DNA from: Xestospongia muta
Lineage: Eukaryota; Porifera; Demospongiae; Haplosclerida; Petrosiidae
Length of the DNA: 64,000 nt
Assembly (NCBI GenBank): GCA_963693285.1
Contig: OY848925.1
Coordinates: forward strand, 2,830,932 to 2,894,931
Reading direction: 5' to 3'
Position numbers and translations under genes: made by a program. Positions 26,355-39,803 of this stretch are shown here, in pieces (within the stretch, counting starts at the first letter, position 1; each line of letters opens with the position of its first letter). Under the pieces are notes generated by a model. It did no database searches. It had not been told where the DNA came from and saw only the letters and a program-made list of their open reading frames with translations.

Positions 26355-27510
26355 AGTATATTTAAGACAGATAAACTTACTAAGCTCTTTAGATCAGCCT
26401 ATTTAACCAGTTTTCACAGTTAATTTCTAATCTTTTTTAACTTTCAAAAAGCTCTAAACTCTTTATTTTAGAGTTTTAATTTATTTAGACTACTTTATTC
26501 CTTTATTTAAGACAGAATAACTTAATAAAGTCTTTAGATCAGCTTATTTAACCAGTTTTCACAGTTAATTTCTAATCTTTTTAACTTTCAAAAAGCTCTA
26601 ATCACTTTATTTTAGAGTTTTAACCTATTTAGACTACTTTATTAGTATATTTAAGACAGATAAACTTACTAAACTCTTTAGATCAGCTTATTTAACCAGT
26701 TTTCACAGTTAATTTCTAATCTTTTTTAACCTTCAAAAAGCTCTAATCACTTCATTTTAGAGTTTTAACCTATTTAGACTACTTTATTAGTATATTTAAG
26801 ACAGATAAACTTACTAAACTCTTTAGATCAGCTTATTTAACCAGTTTTCACAGTTAATTTCTAATCTTTTTTAACTTTCAAAAAGCTCTAAACTCTTTAT
26901 TTTAGAGTTTTAACCTATTTAGACTACTTTATTAGTATATTTCAGACAGATAAACTTACTAAGCTCTTTAGATCAGCCTATTTAACCAGTTTTCACAGTT
27001 AATTTCTAATCTTTTTTAACTTTCAAAAGCTCTAAACTCTTTATTTTAGAGTTTTCATTCATTTAGACTACTTTATTCCTTTATTTAAGACAGAATAACT
27101 TACTAAAGTCTTTAGATCAGCTTATTTAACCAGTTTTCACAGTTAATTTCTAATCTTTTTAACTTTCAAAAAGCTCTAATCACTTTATTTTAGAGTTCTA
27201 ACCTATTTAGACTACTTTATTAGTATATTTAAGACAGATAAACTTACTAAACTCTTTAGATAAGCTTATTTAACCAGTTTTCACAGTTAATTTCTAATCT
27301 TTTTTTAACTTTCAAAAAGCTCTAAACTCTTTATTTAGAGTTTTAACCTATTTAGACGACTTTATTAATATGTTTAAGACAGATAAACTTATTAAAGTCC
27401 TTAGATCTGCTTATTTAACCAGTTTTCACAGTTAATTTCTAATCTTTTTAACTTTCAAAAAGCTCTAAACTCTTTATTTTAGAGGTTTAACCTATTTAGA
27501 CTACTTTATT
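26355..27510 (+). repeat. 4-monomer (about 578-bp) repeat, about 2 copies
   Basis: A monomer with AAGCTCTTTAGATCAGCC is followed by one with the head TTCCTTTATTTAAG and AGAATAAC, then two more. The TTCCTTTAT head falls at 26,498 and 27,076. The first two monomers of each copy match well; the third and fourth have diverged (AACCTTC with CACTTCATT against GATAAGCTT and ATATGTTTAAG). Confidence 0.72.
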
Positions 27511-27653
27511 AGTATATTTAAGACAGATAAACTTACTAAACTCTTTAGATCAGCTTATTTAACCAGTTTTCACAGTTAATTTCTAATCTTTTTTAACTTT
27601 CAAAAAGCTCTAAACTCTTTATTTTAGAGTTTTAACCTATTTAGACTACTTTA

Positions 27654-30600
27654 TTACTATGTTTAGAACAGATAAACTTATTATAGTCCTTAGTTCTGCT
27701 TATTTAACCAGTTTTCACAGTTAATTTCTAATCTTTTTTAACTTTCAAAAAGCTCTAAACTCTTTATTTTAGAGTTTTAACCTATTTAGACTACTTTATT
27801 AGTATATTTAAGACAGATAAACTTACTAAACTCTTTAGATCAGCTTATTTAACCAGTTTTCTCAGTTAATTTCTAATCTTTTTTAGCTTTGAAAAAGCTC
27901 TAAACTCTTTATTTTAGAGTTTTAACCTATTTAGACTACTTTATTAGTATATTTAAGACATATAAAGTTACTAAACTCTTTAGATCAGCTTATTTAACCA
28001 GTTTTCACAGTTAATTTCTAATCTTTTTTAACTTTCAAAAGGCTCTAATCACTTTATTTAGAGTTTTAACCTATTTAGACTACTTTATTAGTATATTTAA
28101 GACAGATAAACTTACTAAACTCTTTAGATCAGCTTATTTAACCAGTTTTCACAGTTAATTTCTAATCTTGTTTAACCTTCAAAAAGCTCTAATCACTTTA
28201 TTTTAGAGTTTTAACCTATTTAGACTACTTTATTAGTATATTTCAAACAGATAAACTTACTAAACTCTTTAGATCAGCTTATTTAACCAGTTTTCACAGT
28301 TAATTTCTAATCTTTTTTAACTTTCAAAAAGCTCTAAACTCTTTATTTTAGAGTTTTAACCTATTTATATGACTTTATTAATATATTTAATACAGATAAA
28401 CTTATTAAAGTTCTTAGATCTGCTTATTTAACCAGTGTTCACAGTTAATTTCTAATCTTTTTAACTTTCAAAAAGCTCTAAACTCTTTATTTTTGAGGTT
28501 TAACCTATTTAGACTACTTTATTAGTATATTTAAGACAGATAAACTTACTAAACTCTTTAGATCAGCTTATTTAACCAGTTTTCTCAGTTAATTTCTAAT
28601 CTTTTTTAACTTTCAAAAAGCTCTAATCACTTTATTTTAGAGTTTTAACCTATTTAGACTACTTTATTAGTATATTTAAGACAGATAAACTTACTAAACT
28701 CTTTAGATCAGCTTATTTAAACAGTTTTCACAGTTAATTTCTAATCTTTTTTAACTTTCAAAAAGCTCTAAACTCTTAATTTTAAAGTTCTAACCTTTTT
28801 AGACTACTTTATTAGTATATTTAAGACATATAAACTTACTAAACTCTTTAGATCAGCTTATTTAACCAGTTTTCACAGTTAATTTCTAATCTTTTTTAAC
28901 TTTCAAAAAGCTCTAAACTCTTATTTTAGAGTTTTAACCTGTTTAGACTACTTTATTAGTATATTTAAGACAGATAAACTTACTAAACTCTTTAGATCAG
29001 CTTATTTAACCAGTTTTCACAGTTAATTTCTAATCTTTTTTAACCTTCAAAAAGCTCTAATCACTTTATTTTAGAGTTTTAACCTATTTAGACTACTTTA
29101 TTAGTATATTTAAGACAGATAAACTTACTAAACTCTTTAGATCAGCTTATTTAACCAGTTTTCACAGTTAATTTCTAATCTTTTTTAACTTTCAAAAAGC
29201 TCTAAACTCTTTATTTTAGAGTTTTAACCTATTTAGACTACTTTATTACTATGTTTAGAACAGATAAACTTATTATAGTCCTTAGTTCTGCTTATTTAAC
29301 CAGTTTTCACAGTTAATTTCTAATCTTTTTTAACTTTCAAAAAGCTCTAAACTCTTTATTTTAGAGTTTTAACCTATTTAGACTACTTTATTAGTATATT
29401 TAAGACAAATAAACTTACTAAACTCTTTAGATCAGCTTATTTAACCAGTTTTCTCAGTTAATTTCTAATCTTTTTTAGCTTTGAAAAAGCTCTAAACTCT
29501 TTATTTTAGAGTTTTAACCTATTTAGACTACTTTATTAGTATATTTAAGACATATAAAGTTACTAAACTCTTTAGATCAGCTTATTTAACCAGTTTTCAC
29601 AGTTAATTTCTAATCTTTTTTAACTTTCAAAAGGCTCTAATCACTTTATTTAGAGTTTTAACCTATTTAGACTACTTTATTAGTATATTTAAGACAGATA
29701 AACTTACTAAACTCTTTAGATCAGCTTATTTAACCAGTTTTCACAGTTAATTTCTAATCTTGTTTAACCTTCAAAAAGCTCTAATCACTTTATTTTAGAG
29801 TTTTAACCTATTTAGACTACTTTATTAGTATATTTCAGACAGATAAACTTACTAAACTCTTTAGATCAGCTTATTTAACCAGTTTTCACAGTTAATTTCT
29901 AATCTTTTTTAACTTTCAAAAAGCTCTAAACTCTTTATTTTAGAGTTTTAACCTATTTATATGACTTTATTAATATATTTAATACAGATAAACTTATTAA
30001 AGTTCTTAGATCTGCTTATTTAACCAGTGTTCACAGTTAATTTCTAATCTTTTTAACTTTCAAAAAGCTCTAAACTCTTTATGTTTGAGGTTTAACCTAT
30101 TTAGACTACTTTATTAGTATATTTAAGACAGATAAACTTACTAAACTCTTTAGATCAGCTTATTTAAACAGTTTTCACAGTTAATTTCTAATCTTTTTTA
30201 ACTTTCAAAAAGCTCTAAACTCTTTATTTTAGAGTTCTAACCTATTTAGACTATTTTATTAGTATATTTAAGACATATAAACTTACTAAACTCTTTAGAT
30301 CAGCTTATTTAACCAGTTTTCACAGTTAATTTCTAATCTTTTTTAACTTTCAAAAAGCTCTAAACTCTTATTTTAGAGTTTTAACCTGTTTAGACTACTT
30401 TATTAGTATATTTAAGACAGATAAACTTACTAAACTCTTTAGATCAGCTTATTTAACCAGTTTTCACAGTTAATTTCTAATCTTTTTTAACCTTCAAAAA
30501 GCTCTAATCACTTTATTTTAGAGTTTTAACCTATTTAGACTACTTTATTAGTATATTTAAGACAGATAAACTTACTAAACTCTTTAGATCAGCTTATTTA

Positions 30601-30692
30601 ACCAGTTTTCACAGTTAATGTCTAATCTTTTTTAACTTTCAAAAAGCTCTAGACTCTTTATTTTAGAGTTTTAACCTATTTAGACTACTTTA
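27654..30692 (+). repeat. 11-monomer (1,592-bp) tandem duplication
   Basis: Copy 1 spans 27,654-29,245; copy 2 spans 29,246-30,692 and lacks one monomer (the CTTTTCTCAG with CTCTAATCAC one at about 28.5-28.66 kb). Ordered shared markers: TATGTTTAGAACAG with TTATTATAGTCC and TTAGTTCTGC, TTTAGCTTTGAAAAAG, GACATATAAAGTT, AAAGGCTCTAATCAC with TTTATTTAGAG, CTTGTTTAACC, ATTTATATGAC with TTTAATACAG, CAGTGTTCAC, TTTAAACAG, and a CTCTTATTTTAGAG deletion. Length arithmetic (1,592 minus 145 equals 1,447) matches the observed end of copy 2. Confidence 0.92.
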
Positions 30693-31996
30693 TTAGTATA
30701 TTTAAGACAGATAAACTTACTAAACTCTTTAGATCCGCTTATTTAACCAGGTTTCACAGTTAATTTCTAATCTCTTTTAACTTTCAAAAAGCTCTAAACT
30801 CTTTATTTTAGAGTTTTAACCTATTTAGACTAGTTTATTAGTATATTTAAGACAGATAAACTTACTAAACTCTTGAGATCCGCTTATTTAACCAGTTTTC
30901 ACAGTTAATTTCTAATATTTTTTAACTTTCAAAAAGCTCTAAACTCTTTATTTTAGAGTTTTAACCTATTTAGACTACTTTATTAGTATATTTAAGACAG
31001 ATAAACTTACTAAACTCTTTAGATCAGCTTATTTAACCAGTTTTAACAGTTAATTTCTAATATTTTTAAACTTTCAAAAAGGTCTAAACTCTTTACTTTA
31101 GAGTTTTAACCTATTTAGACTACTTTATTAGTATATTTAAGACAGATAAACTTACTAAATACTTTAGATCAGCTTATTTGACCAGATTTCACAGTTAATT
31201 TCTAATCTTTTTTAACTTTCAAAAAGCTCTAAACTCTTTATTTTAGAGTTTTAAGCTATTTAGACTACTTTATTACTATATTTAAGACAGATAAACTTAC
31301 TAAACTCTTTAGATCAGCCGATTTAGCCAGTTTTCACAGTTAATTTCTAATCTTTTTTAACTTTCAAAAAGCTCTAAACTCTTTATTTTAGAGTTTTAAC
31401 CTATTTAGACGACTTTATTCCTATATTTAAGACAGAATAACTTACTAAGCTCTTTAGATCAGCTTAGTAAGCAGTTATCACAGTTAATTTCTAATCTTTT
31501 TTAACTTTCAAAAAGCTCTAAACTCCTTGTTTTAGAGTTTTAGCCTATTTAGACTTCTTTATTAGTATATTTAAGACAGATAAACTTAATAAACTCTTTA
31601 GATTAGTTTATTTAACCAGTTTTCACAGTTAATTTCTAATCTTTTTTAACTTTGAAAAAGCTCTAAACCCTTTATTTTAGAATTTTAACCTATTTAGACT
31701 ACTTTATTAGTATATTTAAGACAGATAGACTTATTAAACTCTTTAGATTAGCTTATTTAACCAGTTTTCACAGTTAATTTCTAATCTTTTTTAACTTTCA
31801 AAAAGCTCTAAACTCTTTATTTTAGAGTTTTAACCTATTTAGACTACTTTATTAGTATATTTAAGACAGATAAACTTACTAAACTCTTTAGATCAGCTTA
31901 TTTAACCAGTTTTCACAGTTAATTTCTAATCTTTTTTAACTTTCAAAAAGCTCTAAACTCTTTATTTTAGAGTTTTAACCTATTTAGACTACTTTA
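30693..31996 (+). repeat. Diverse left-array monomers
   Basis: About nine monomers with individual variants: CAGGTTTCAC with ATCTCTTTTAAC; TCTTGAGATCC; AAATACTTTAGATC with ATTTGACC; GCCGATTTAGCC; CTTAGTAAGCAGTTATC; and ATAGACTTATTAAAC. No repeated order of types is visible. The monomer at about 31.43-31.58 kb is among the most diverged of the left array. Confidence 0.75.
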
Positions 31997-33005
31997 TTAG
32001 TATATTTAAGACAGATAAACTGACTAAACCCTTTAGATCAGCTTATTTAACCAGTTTTCACAGGTAATTTCTAATCTTTTTTAACTTTGAAAAAGCTCTA
32101 AACTCTTTTTTTATTGTTTTAACGTATTTAGACTACTTTATTAGTATATTTAAGACAGATAAACTTACTAAACTCTTTAGATCCGCTTATTTAACCAGTT
32201 TTCACAGTTATTTCCTAATCTTTTTTAACTTTCAAAAAGCTCTAATCACTTTATTTTAGAGTTTTAACCTATTTAGACTACTTTATTAGTATATTTAAGA
32301 CAGATAAACTTACTAAACTCTTTAGATCAGCTTATTTAACCAGTTTTCACTGTTAATTTCTAATCTTTTTTAACTTTCAAAAAGCTCTAAACTCTTTATT
32401 TTAGAGTTTTAACTTATTTAGACTACTTTATTAGTATATTTAAGACAGATAAACTTACTAAACTCTTTAGATCAGCTTATTTAACCAGTTTTCACAGTTA
32501 ATTTCTAATCTTTTTTAACTTTCAAAAAGCTCTAAACTCTTTATTTTAGAGTTTTAACCTATTTAGACTACTTTATTAGTATATTTAAGACAGATAAACT
32601 GACTAAACCCTTTAGATCAGCTTATTTAACCAGTTTTCACAGGTAATTTCTAATCTTTTTTAACTTTCAAAAAGCTCTAAACTCTTTTTTTATTGTTTTA
32701 ACGTATTTAGACTACTTTATTAGTATATTTAAGACAGATAAACTTACTAAACTCTTTAGATCCGCTTATTTAACCAGTTTTCACAGTTATTTCCTAATCT
32801 TTTTTAACTTTCAAAAAGCTCTAATCACTTTATTTTAGAGTTTTAACCTATTTAGACTACTTTATTAGTATATTTAAGACAGATAAACTTACTAAACTCT
32901 TTAGATCAGCTTATTTAACCAGTTTTCACTGTTAATTTCTAATCATTTTTAACTTTCAAAAAGCTCTAAACTGTTTGTTTTAGAGTTTTAACCTATTTAG
33001 ACTAC
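31997..33005 (+). repeat. 4-monomer (579-bp) repeat, nearly 2 copies
   Basis: Types in order: CTGACTAAACCC with CACAGGTAAT and a T-run/ATTG tail followed by AACGTATTT; GATCCGC with AGTTATTTCC and CTAATCAC; CACTGTTAAT; plain. CTGACTAAACCC lies at 32,020 and 32,599. The second copy is cut short: its CACTGTTAAT monomer has TAATCATTTTT and CTGTTTGTTTT and passes into a different series. This unit lies at the start of the larger 2,745-bp repeat. Confidence 0.85.
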
Positions 33006-36000
33006 TTTATTAGTATATTTAAGACAGATAAACTTACTAAGCTCTTTACATCAGCCTATTTAACCAATTTTCACAGTTAATTTCTAATCTTTTTTAACTT
33101 TCAAAAAGCTCTAAACTCTTTATTTTAGAGTTTTAACCTATTTACACTACTTTATTCCTATATTTAAGACAGAATAACTTACTAAGCTCTTTAGATGAGC
33201 TTATTTAACCAGTTTTCACAGTTAATTTCTAATCTTTTTAAGCATTCAAAAAGGTCTAAACTCTTTATTTTAGAGTTTTAACCTATTTAGACTACTTTAT
33301 TAGTATATTTAAGACAGATAAACTTACTAAATTCTTTAGATCAGCTTATTTAACCAGTTTTCACAGTTAATTTCTAATCTTTTTTTAACTTTCAAAAAGC
33401 TCTAAACTCTTTGTTTTAGAGTTTTAACCTATTTAGACTACTTTATTAGTATATTTAAGACAGATAAACTTACTAAACTCTTTAGATCAGCTTATTTAAC
33501 CAGTTTTCACAGTTAATTTCTAATCTTTTTTAACTTTCTTAAAGCTCTAAACTCTTTATTTTAGAGTTTTAACCTATTTAGACTACTTTATTAGTATATT
33601 TAAGACAGATAAACTTACTAAACTCTTTAGATCAGCTTATTTAACCAGTTTTCACAGGTAATTTCTAATCTTTTTTAACTTTCAAAAAGCTCTAAACTCT
33701 TTTTTATTGTTTTAACCTATTTAGACTACTTTATTAGTATATTTAAGACAGATAAACTTACTAAACTCTTTAGATCAGCTTAGTTAACAAGTTTTCACAG
33801 TTAATTTCTAATCTTTTTTAACTTTGAAAAAGCTCTAAACTCTTTATTTTAGAGTTTTAACCTATTTATACTACTTTATTAGTATATTTAAGACAGATAA
33901 ACTGACTAAACTCTTTAGATCAGCTTATTTAACCAGTTTTCACAGGTAATTTCTAATCTTTTTTAACTTTCAAAAAGGTCTAAACTCTTTTTTTATTGTT
34001 TAGACCTATTTAGACTACTTTATTAGTATATTTAAGACAGATAAACTTACTAAACTCTTTAGATCCGCTTATTTAACCAGTTTTCACAGTTATTACCTAA
34101 TCTTTTTTAACTTTCAAAAAGCTCTAATCACTTTATTTTAGAGATTTAACCTATTTAGACTACTTTATTAGTATATTTAAGACAGATAAACTTACTAAAC
34201 TCTTTAGATCAGCTTATTTAACCAGTTTTCACAGTTAATTTCTAATCATTTTTAACTTTCAAAAAGCTCTAAACTCTTTATTTTAGAGTTTTAACCTATT
34301 TAGACTACTTTATTCCTATATTTAAGGCAGAATAACTTACTAAGCTCTTTAGATCAGCTTATTTAACCAGTTTTCACAGTTAATTTCTAATCTTTTTAAA
34401 CTTTCAAAAAGGTCTAAACTCTTTATTTTAGAGTTTTAACCTATTTAGACTACTTTATTAGTATATTTAAGACAGATAAACTTACTAAATTCTTTAGATC
34501 AGCTTATTTAACCAGTTTTCCCAGTTAATTTCTAATCTTTTTTAACTTTCAAAAAGCTCTAAACTCTTTATTTTAAAGTTTTAACCTATTTAGACTACTT
34601 TATTAGTATATTTAAGACAGATAAACTTACTAAACTCTTTAGATCAGCTTATTTAACCAGTTTTCACAGTTAATTTCTAATCTTTTTTAACTTTCAAAAA
34701 GGTCTAAACTTTTTTTTATTGTTTTAACCTATTTAGACTACTTTATTAGTATATTTAAGACAGATAAACTTACTAAACTCTTTAGATCAGCTTATTTAAC
34801 CAGTTTTCACAGTTAATTTCTAATCTTTTTTAACTTTCAAAAAGCTCTAAACTCTTTTTTTATTGTTTTAACGTATTTAGACTACTTTATTAGTATATTT
34901 AAGACAGATAAACTTACTAAACTCTTTAGATCCGCTTATTTAACCAGTTTTCACAGGTAATTTCTAATCTTTTTTAACTTTGAAAAAGCTCTAATCACTT
35001 TATTTTAGAGTTTTAACCTATTTAGACTACTTTATTAGTATATTTAAGACAGATAAACTTACTAAACTCTTTAGATCAGCTTATTTAACCAGTTTTCACA
35101 GTTAATTTCTAATCTCTTTAACTTTCAAAAAGCTCTAAACTCTTTATTTTAGAGTTTTAACCTATTTAGACTACTTTATTAGTATATTTAAGACAGATAA
35201 ACTACTAAACTCTTTAGATCAGCTTATTTAACCAGTTTTCACAGTTAATTTCTAATCTTTTTTAACTTTCAAAAAGGTCTAAACTTTTTTTTATTGTTTT
35301 AACCTATTTAGACTACTTTATTAGTATATTTAAGACAGATAAACTTACTAAACTCTTTAGATCAGCTTATTTAACCAGTTTTCACAGTTAATTTCTAATC
35401 TTTTTTAACTTTCAAAAAGCTCTAAACTCTTTTTTTATTGTTTTAACGTATTTAGACTACTTTATTGGTATATTTAAGACAGATAAACTTACTAAACTCT
35501 TTAGATCCGCTTATTTAACCAGTTTTCACAGTTATTTCCTAATCTTTTTTAACTTTCAAAAAGCTCTAATCACTTTATTTTAGAGTTTTAACCTATTTAC
35601 ACTACTTTATTAGTATATTTAAGACAGATAAACTTACTAAACTCTTTAGATTAGCTTATTTAACCAGTTTTCACTGTTAATTTCTAATCATTTTTAACTT
35701 TCAAAAAGCTCTAAACTGTTTATTTTAGAGTTTTAACCTATTTAGACTACTTTATTAGTATATTTAAGACAGATAAACTTACTAAGCTCTTTACATCAGC
35801 CTATTTAACCAATTTTCACAGTTAATTTCTAATCTTTTTTAACTTTCAAAAAGCTCTAAACTCTTTATTTTAGAGTTTTAACCTATTTACACTACTTTAT
35901 TCCTATATTTAAGACAGAATAACTTACTAAGCTCTTTAGATGAGCTTATTTAACCAGTTTTCACAGTTAATTTCTAATCTTTTTAAACATACCAAGAGGT

Positions 36001-37635
36001 CTAAACTCTTTATTTTAAAGTTTTAACCTATTTAAACTACTTTATTAGTATATTTAAGACAGATAAACTTACTAAATTCTTTAGATCAGCTTATTTAACC
36101 AGTTTTCACAGTTAATTTCTAATCTTTTTTAACTTTCAAAAAGCTCTAAACTCTTTGTTTTAGAGTTTTAACCTATTTAGACTACTTTATTAGTATATTT
36201 AAGACAGATAAACTTACTAAACTCTTTAGATCAGCTTATTTAACCAGTTTTCACAGTAAATTTCTAATCTTTTTTAACTTTCTTAAAGCTCTAAACTCTT
36301 TATGTTAGAGTTTTAACCTATTTAGACTACTTTATTAGTATACTTAAGACAGATAAACTTACTAAACTCTTTAGATCAGCTTATTTAACCAGTTTTCACA
36401 GGTAATTTCTAATCTTTTTTAACTTTCAAAAAGCTCTAAACTCTTTTTTATTGTTTTAACCTATTTAGACTACTTTATTAGTATATTTAAGACAGATAAA
36501 CTTACTAAACTCTTTAGATCAGCTTATTTAACAAGTTTTCACAGTTAATTTCTAATCTTTTTTAACTTTCAAAAAGGTCTAAACTCTTTATTTTAGAGTT
36601 TTAACCTATTTAGACTACTTTATTAGTATATTTAAGACAGAAAACTGACTAAACTCTTTAGATCAGCTTATTTAACCAGTTTTCACAGGTAATTTCTAAT
36701 CTTTTTTAACTTTCAAAAAGGTCTAAACTCTTTTTTTATTGTTTTAACCTATTTAGACTACTTTATTAGTATATTTAAGACAGATAAACTTACTAAACTC
36801 TTTAGGTCCGCTTATTTAACCAGTTTTCACAGTTATTTCCTAATCTTTTTTAACTTTGAAAAAGCTCTAATCACTTTATTTTAGAGATTTAACCTATTTA
36901 GACTACTTTATTAGTATATTTAAGACAGATAAACTTACTAAACTCTTTAGATCAGCTTATTTAACCAGTTTTCACAGTTAATTTCTAATCATCTTTAACT
37001 TTCAAAAAGCTCTAAACTCTTTATTTTAGAGTTTTAACCTATTTAGACTACTTTATTAGCATATTTAAGACAGATAAACTTACTAAACTCTTTAGATCAG
37101 CTTATTTAACCAGTTTTCACAGTTAATTTCTAATCATTTTTAACTTTCAAAAAGCTCTAAACTCTTTATTTTAGAGTTTTAACCTCTTTACACTACTTTA
37201 TTCCTATATTTAAGGCAGAATAACTTACTAAGCTCTTTAGATCAGCTTATTTAACCAGTTTTCACAGTTAATTTCTAATCTTTTTAAACTTTCAAAAAGG
37301 TCTAAACTCTTTATTTTAGAGTTTTAACCTGTTTAGACTACTTTATTAGTATATTTAAGACAGATAAACTTACTAAATTCTTTAGATCAGCTTATTTAAC
37401 CAGTTTTCACAGTTAATTTCTAATCTTTTTTAACTTTCAAAAAGCTCTAAACTCTTTATTTTAAAGTTTTAACCTATTTAGACTACTTTATTAGTATATT
37501 TAAGACAGATAAACTTACTAAACTCTTTAGATCAGCTTATTTAACCAGTTTTCACAGTAAATTTCTAATCTTTTTTAACTTTCAAAAAGGTCTAAACTTT
37601 TTTTTATTGTTTTAACCTATTTAGACTACTTTATT
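32665..37635 (+). repeat. 19-monomer (2,745-bp) spaced duplication
   Basis: About 32,665-34,740 repeats at about 35,410-37,635. Markers at an offset of 2,745: AACGTATTT (acgta at 32,701 and 35,446), CACTGTTAAT with TAATCATTTTT, AAGCTCTTTACATCAGCC (GCTCTTTACA at 33,041 and 35,786), GATGAGC, and CTTTCTTAAAGC (33,534 and 36,278). For the later markers, AAGGCAGAATAAC (34,324 and 37,212) and the shortened T-run monomer (34,701 and 37,589), the offset is 2,888, because copy 2 gained one monomer near 37.06 kb (head TTAGCATATTT). The nested 575-bp repeat separates the copies. Confidence 0.85.
34580..35455 (+). repeat. 4-monomer (575-bp) repeat nested between larger copies
   Basis: GGTCTAAACTTTTTTTTATTG monomers (34,701 and 35,276) and AACGTATTT (acgta at 34,871 and 35,446) recur 575 bp apart, 5 bp short of four monomers. 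The second copy lacks two bases at AAACTACTAAAC (about 35,200). It sits between the two copies of the 2,745-bp duplication. Confidence 0.8.
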
Positions 37636-38933
37636 AGTATATTTAAGACAGATAAACTTATTAAACTCTTTAGATCAGCTTATTTAACCACTTTTCGCAG
37701 TTAATTTCTAATATTTTTTAACTTTCAAAAAGCTCTAAACTCTTTATTTTAGAGTTTTAACCTATTTAGACTACTTTATTAGTATATTTAAGACAGATAA
37801 ACTTACTAAACTCTTTAGATCAGCTTATTTAACCAGTTTTCACAGTTAATTTCTAATCTTTTTTAACTTCAAAAAGCTCTAAACTCTTTATTTTAGAGTT
37901 TTAACCTATTTAGACTACTTTATTAGTATATTTAAAGCAGATAAACTTACTAAACTCTTTAGATCAGCGTATTTAACCAGTTTTCACAGTTAATTTCTAA
38001 TCTTTTTTAACTTTCAAAAAGCTCTAATCACATTATTTTAGAGTTTTAACCTATTTAGACTACTTTATTAGTATATTTAAGGCAGATAAACTTACTAAAC
38101 TCTTTAGATCAGCTTATTTAACCAGTTTTCACAGTTAATTTCTAATCTTTTTTAACTTTCAAAAAGCTCTAAACTCTTTATTTTAGAGTTTTAACCTATT
38201 TAGACTACTTTATTACTATATTTAGAACAGATAAACTTATTATAGTCCTTAGTTCTGCTTATTTAACCAGTTTTCACAGTTAATTTCTAATCTTTTTTAA
38301 CTTTCAAAAAGTTCTAAACTCTTTATTTTAGAGTTTTAACCTATTTAGTCTACTTTATTCCTATATTTAGGACAGATAAACTTACTAAACTCTTTAGATC
38401 AGCTTATTTAACCAGTTTTCACAGTTAATTTGTAATCTTTTTTAACTTTAAAAAGCTCTAAACTCTATATTTTAGAGTTTTAACCTATTTAGACTACTTT
38501 ATTAGTATATTTAAGACAGATAAACTTACTAAACTCTTTAGATCAGCTTATTTAACCAGTTTTCACAGTTAATTTCTAATCTTTTTAACTTTCAAAAAGC
38601 TCTAACTCTTTATTTTAGAGTTTTAACCTATTTAGACTACTTTATTAGTATATTTAAGACTGATAAACTTACTAAACTCTTTAGATCAGCTTATTTAACC
38701 AGTTTTCACAGTTAATTTCTAATCTTTTTTGACTTTCAAAAAGCTCTAAACTCTTTATTTTAGAGTTTTAACCTATTTAGATTACTTTATTAGTATATTT
38801 AAGACAGATAAACTGACTAAATTCTTTAGATCAGCTTATTTAACGAGTTTTCACAGGTAATTTCTAATCTTTATTAACTTTCAAAAAGGTCTAAACTCTT
38901 TTTTTATTGTTTTAACCTATTTAGACTACTTTA
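37636..38933 (+). repeat. Diverse left-array monomers
   Basis: About nine monomers, including ACCACTTTTCGCAG (about 37.69 kb), a TTAAAGCAG head, a TTAAGGCAG head, TATTTAGAACAG with TTATTATAGTCC and TTAGTTCTGC (about 38.22 kb, the same type as at 27.66, 29.25 and 42.28 kb), a monomer with a short CTTTAAAAAGC, and one with CTCTAACTC. The last monomer has CTGACTAAATTC and TTTAACGAG. No block structure is evident. Confidence 0.75.
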
Positions 38934-39803
38934 TTAGTATATTTAAGACAGATAAACTTACTAAACTCTTTAGATCCGCTTATTTAACCAGTTTTCACAG
39001 TTATTTCCTAATCTTTTTTAACTTTCAAAAAGCTCTAATCACTTTATTTTAGAGTTTTAACCTATTTAGACTACTTTATTAGTATATTTAAGACAGATAA
39101 ACTTACTAAACTCTTTAGATCAGCTTATTTAACCAGTTTTCACAGTTAATTTCTAATCATTTTTAACTTTCAAAAAGCTCTAAACTGTTTATTTTAGAGT
39201 TTTAAACTATTTAGACTACTTTATTAGTACATTTAAGACAGATAAACTTACTAAGCTCTTTAGATCAGCCTATTTAACCAATTTTCACAGTTAATTTCTA
39301 ATCTTTTTTAACTTTGAAAAAGCTCTAAACTCTTTATTTTACAGTTTTAACTTATTTACACTACTTTATTCCTATATTTAAGACAGAATAACTTACTAAA
39401 CTCTTTAGATCAGCTTATTTAACCAGTTTTCACAGTTATTTCCTAATCTTTTTTAACTTTCAAAAAGCTCTAATCACTTTATTTTAGAGTTTTAACCTAT
39501 TTAGACTACTTTATTAGTATATTTAAGACAGATAAACTTACTAAACTCTTTAGATCAGCTTATTTAACCAGTTTTCACAGTTAATTTCTAATCATTTTTA
39601 ACTTTCAAAAAGCTCTAAACTGTTTATTTTAGAGTTTTAAACTATTTAGACTACTTTATTAGTACATTTAAGACAGATAAACTTACTAAGCTCTTTAGAT
39701 CAGCCTATTTAACCAATTTTCACAGTTAATTTCTAATCTTTTTTAACTTTGAAAAAGCTCTAAACTCTTTATTTTACAGTTTTAACTTATTTACACTACT
39801 TTA
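38934..39803 (+). repeat. 3-monomer (435-bp) duplication with a chimeric junction monomer
   Basis: Units at 38,934-39,368 and 39,369-39,803. Both carry AGTTATTTCC with CTAATCAC; then TAATCATTTTT with CTGTTTATT and AAACTATTT; then AGTACATTTAAG with AAGCTC, ACCAATTTTCAC, TTTGAAAAAG and TTTACAG. The monomer at 39,369-39,513 has the TTCCTATATT/AGAATAAC head seen again at 39,804, but the AGTTATTTCC/CTAATCAC tail of 38,934. This hybrid is what unequal exchange between positions of about 40 and 68 of the monomer would produce. Confidence 0.9.
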
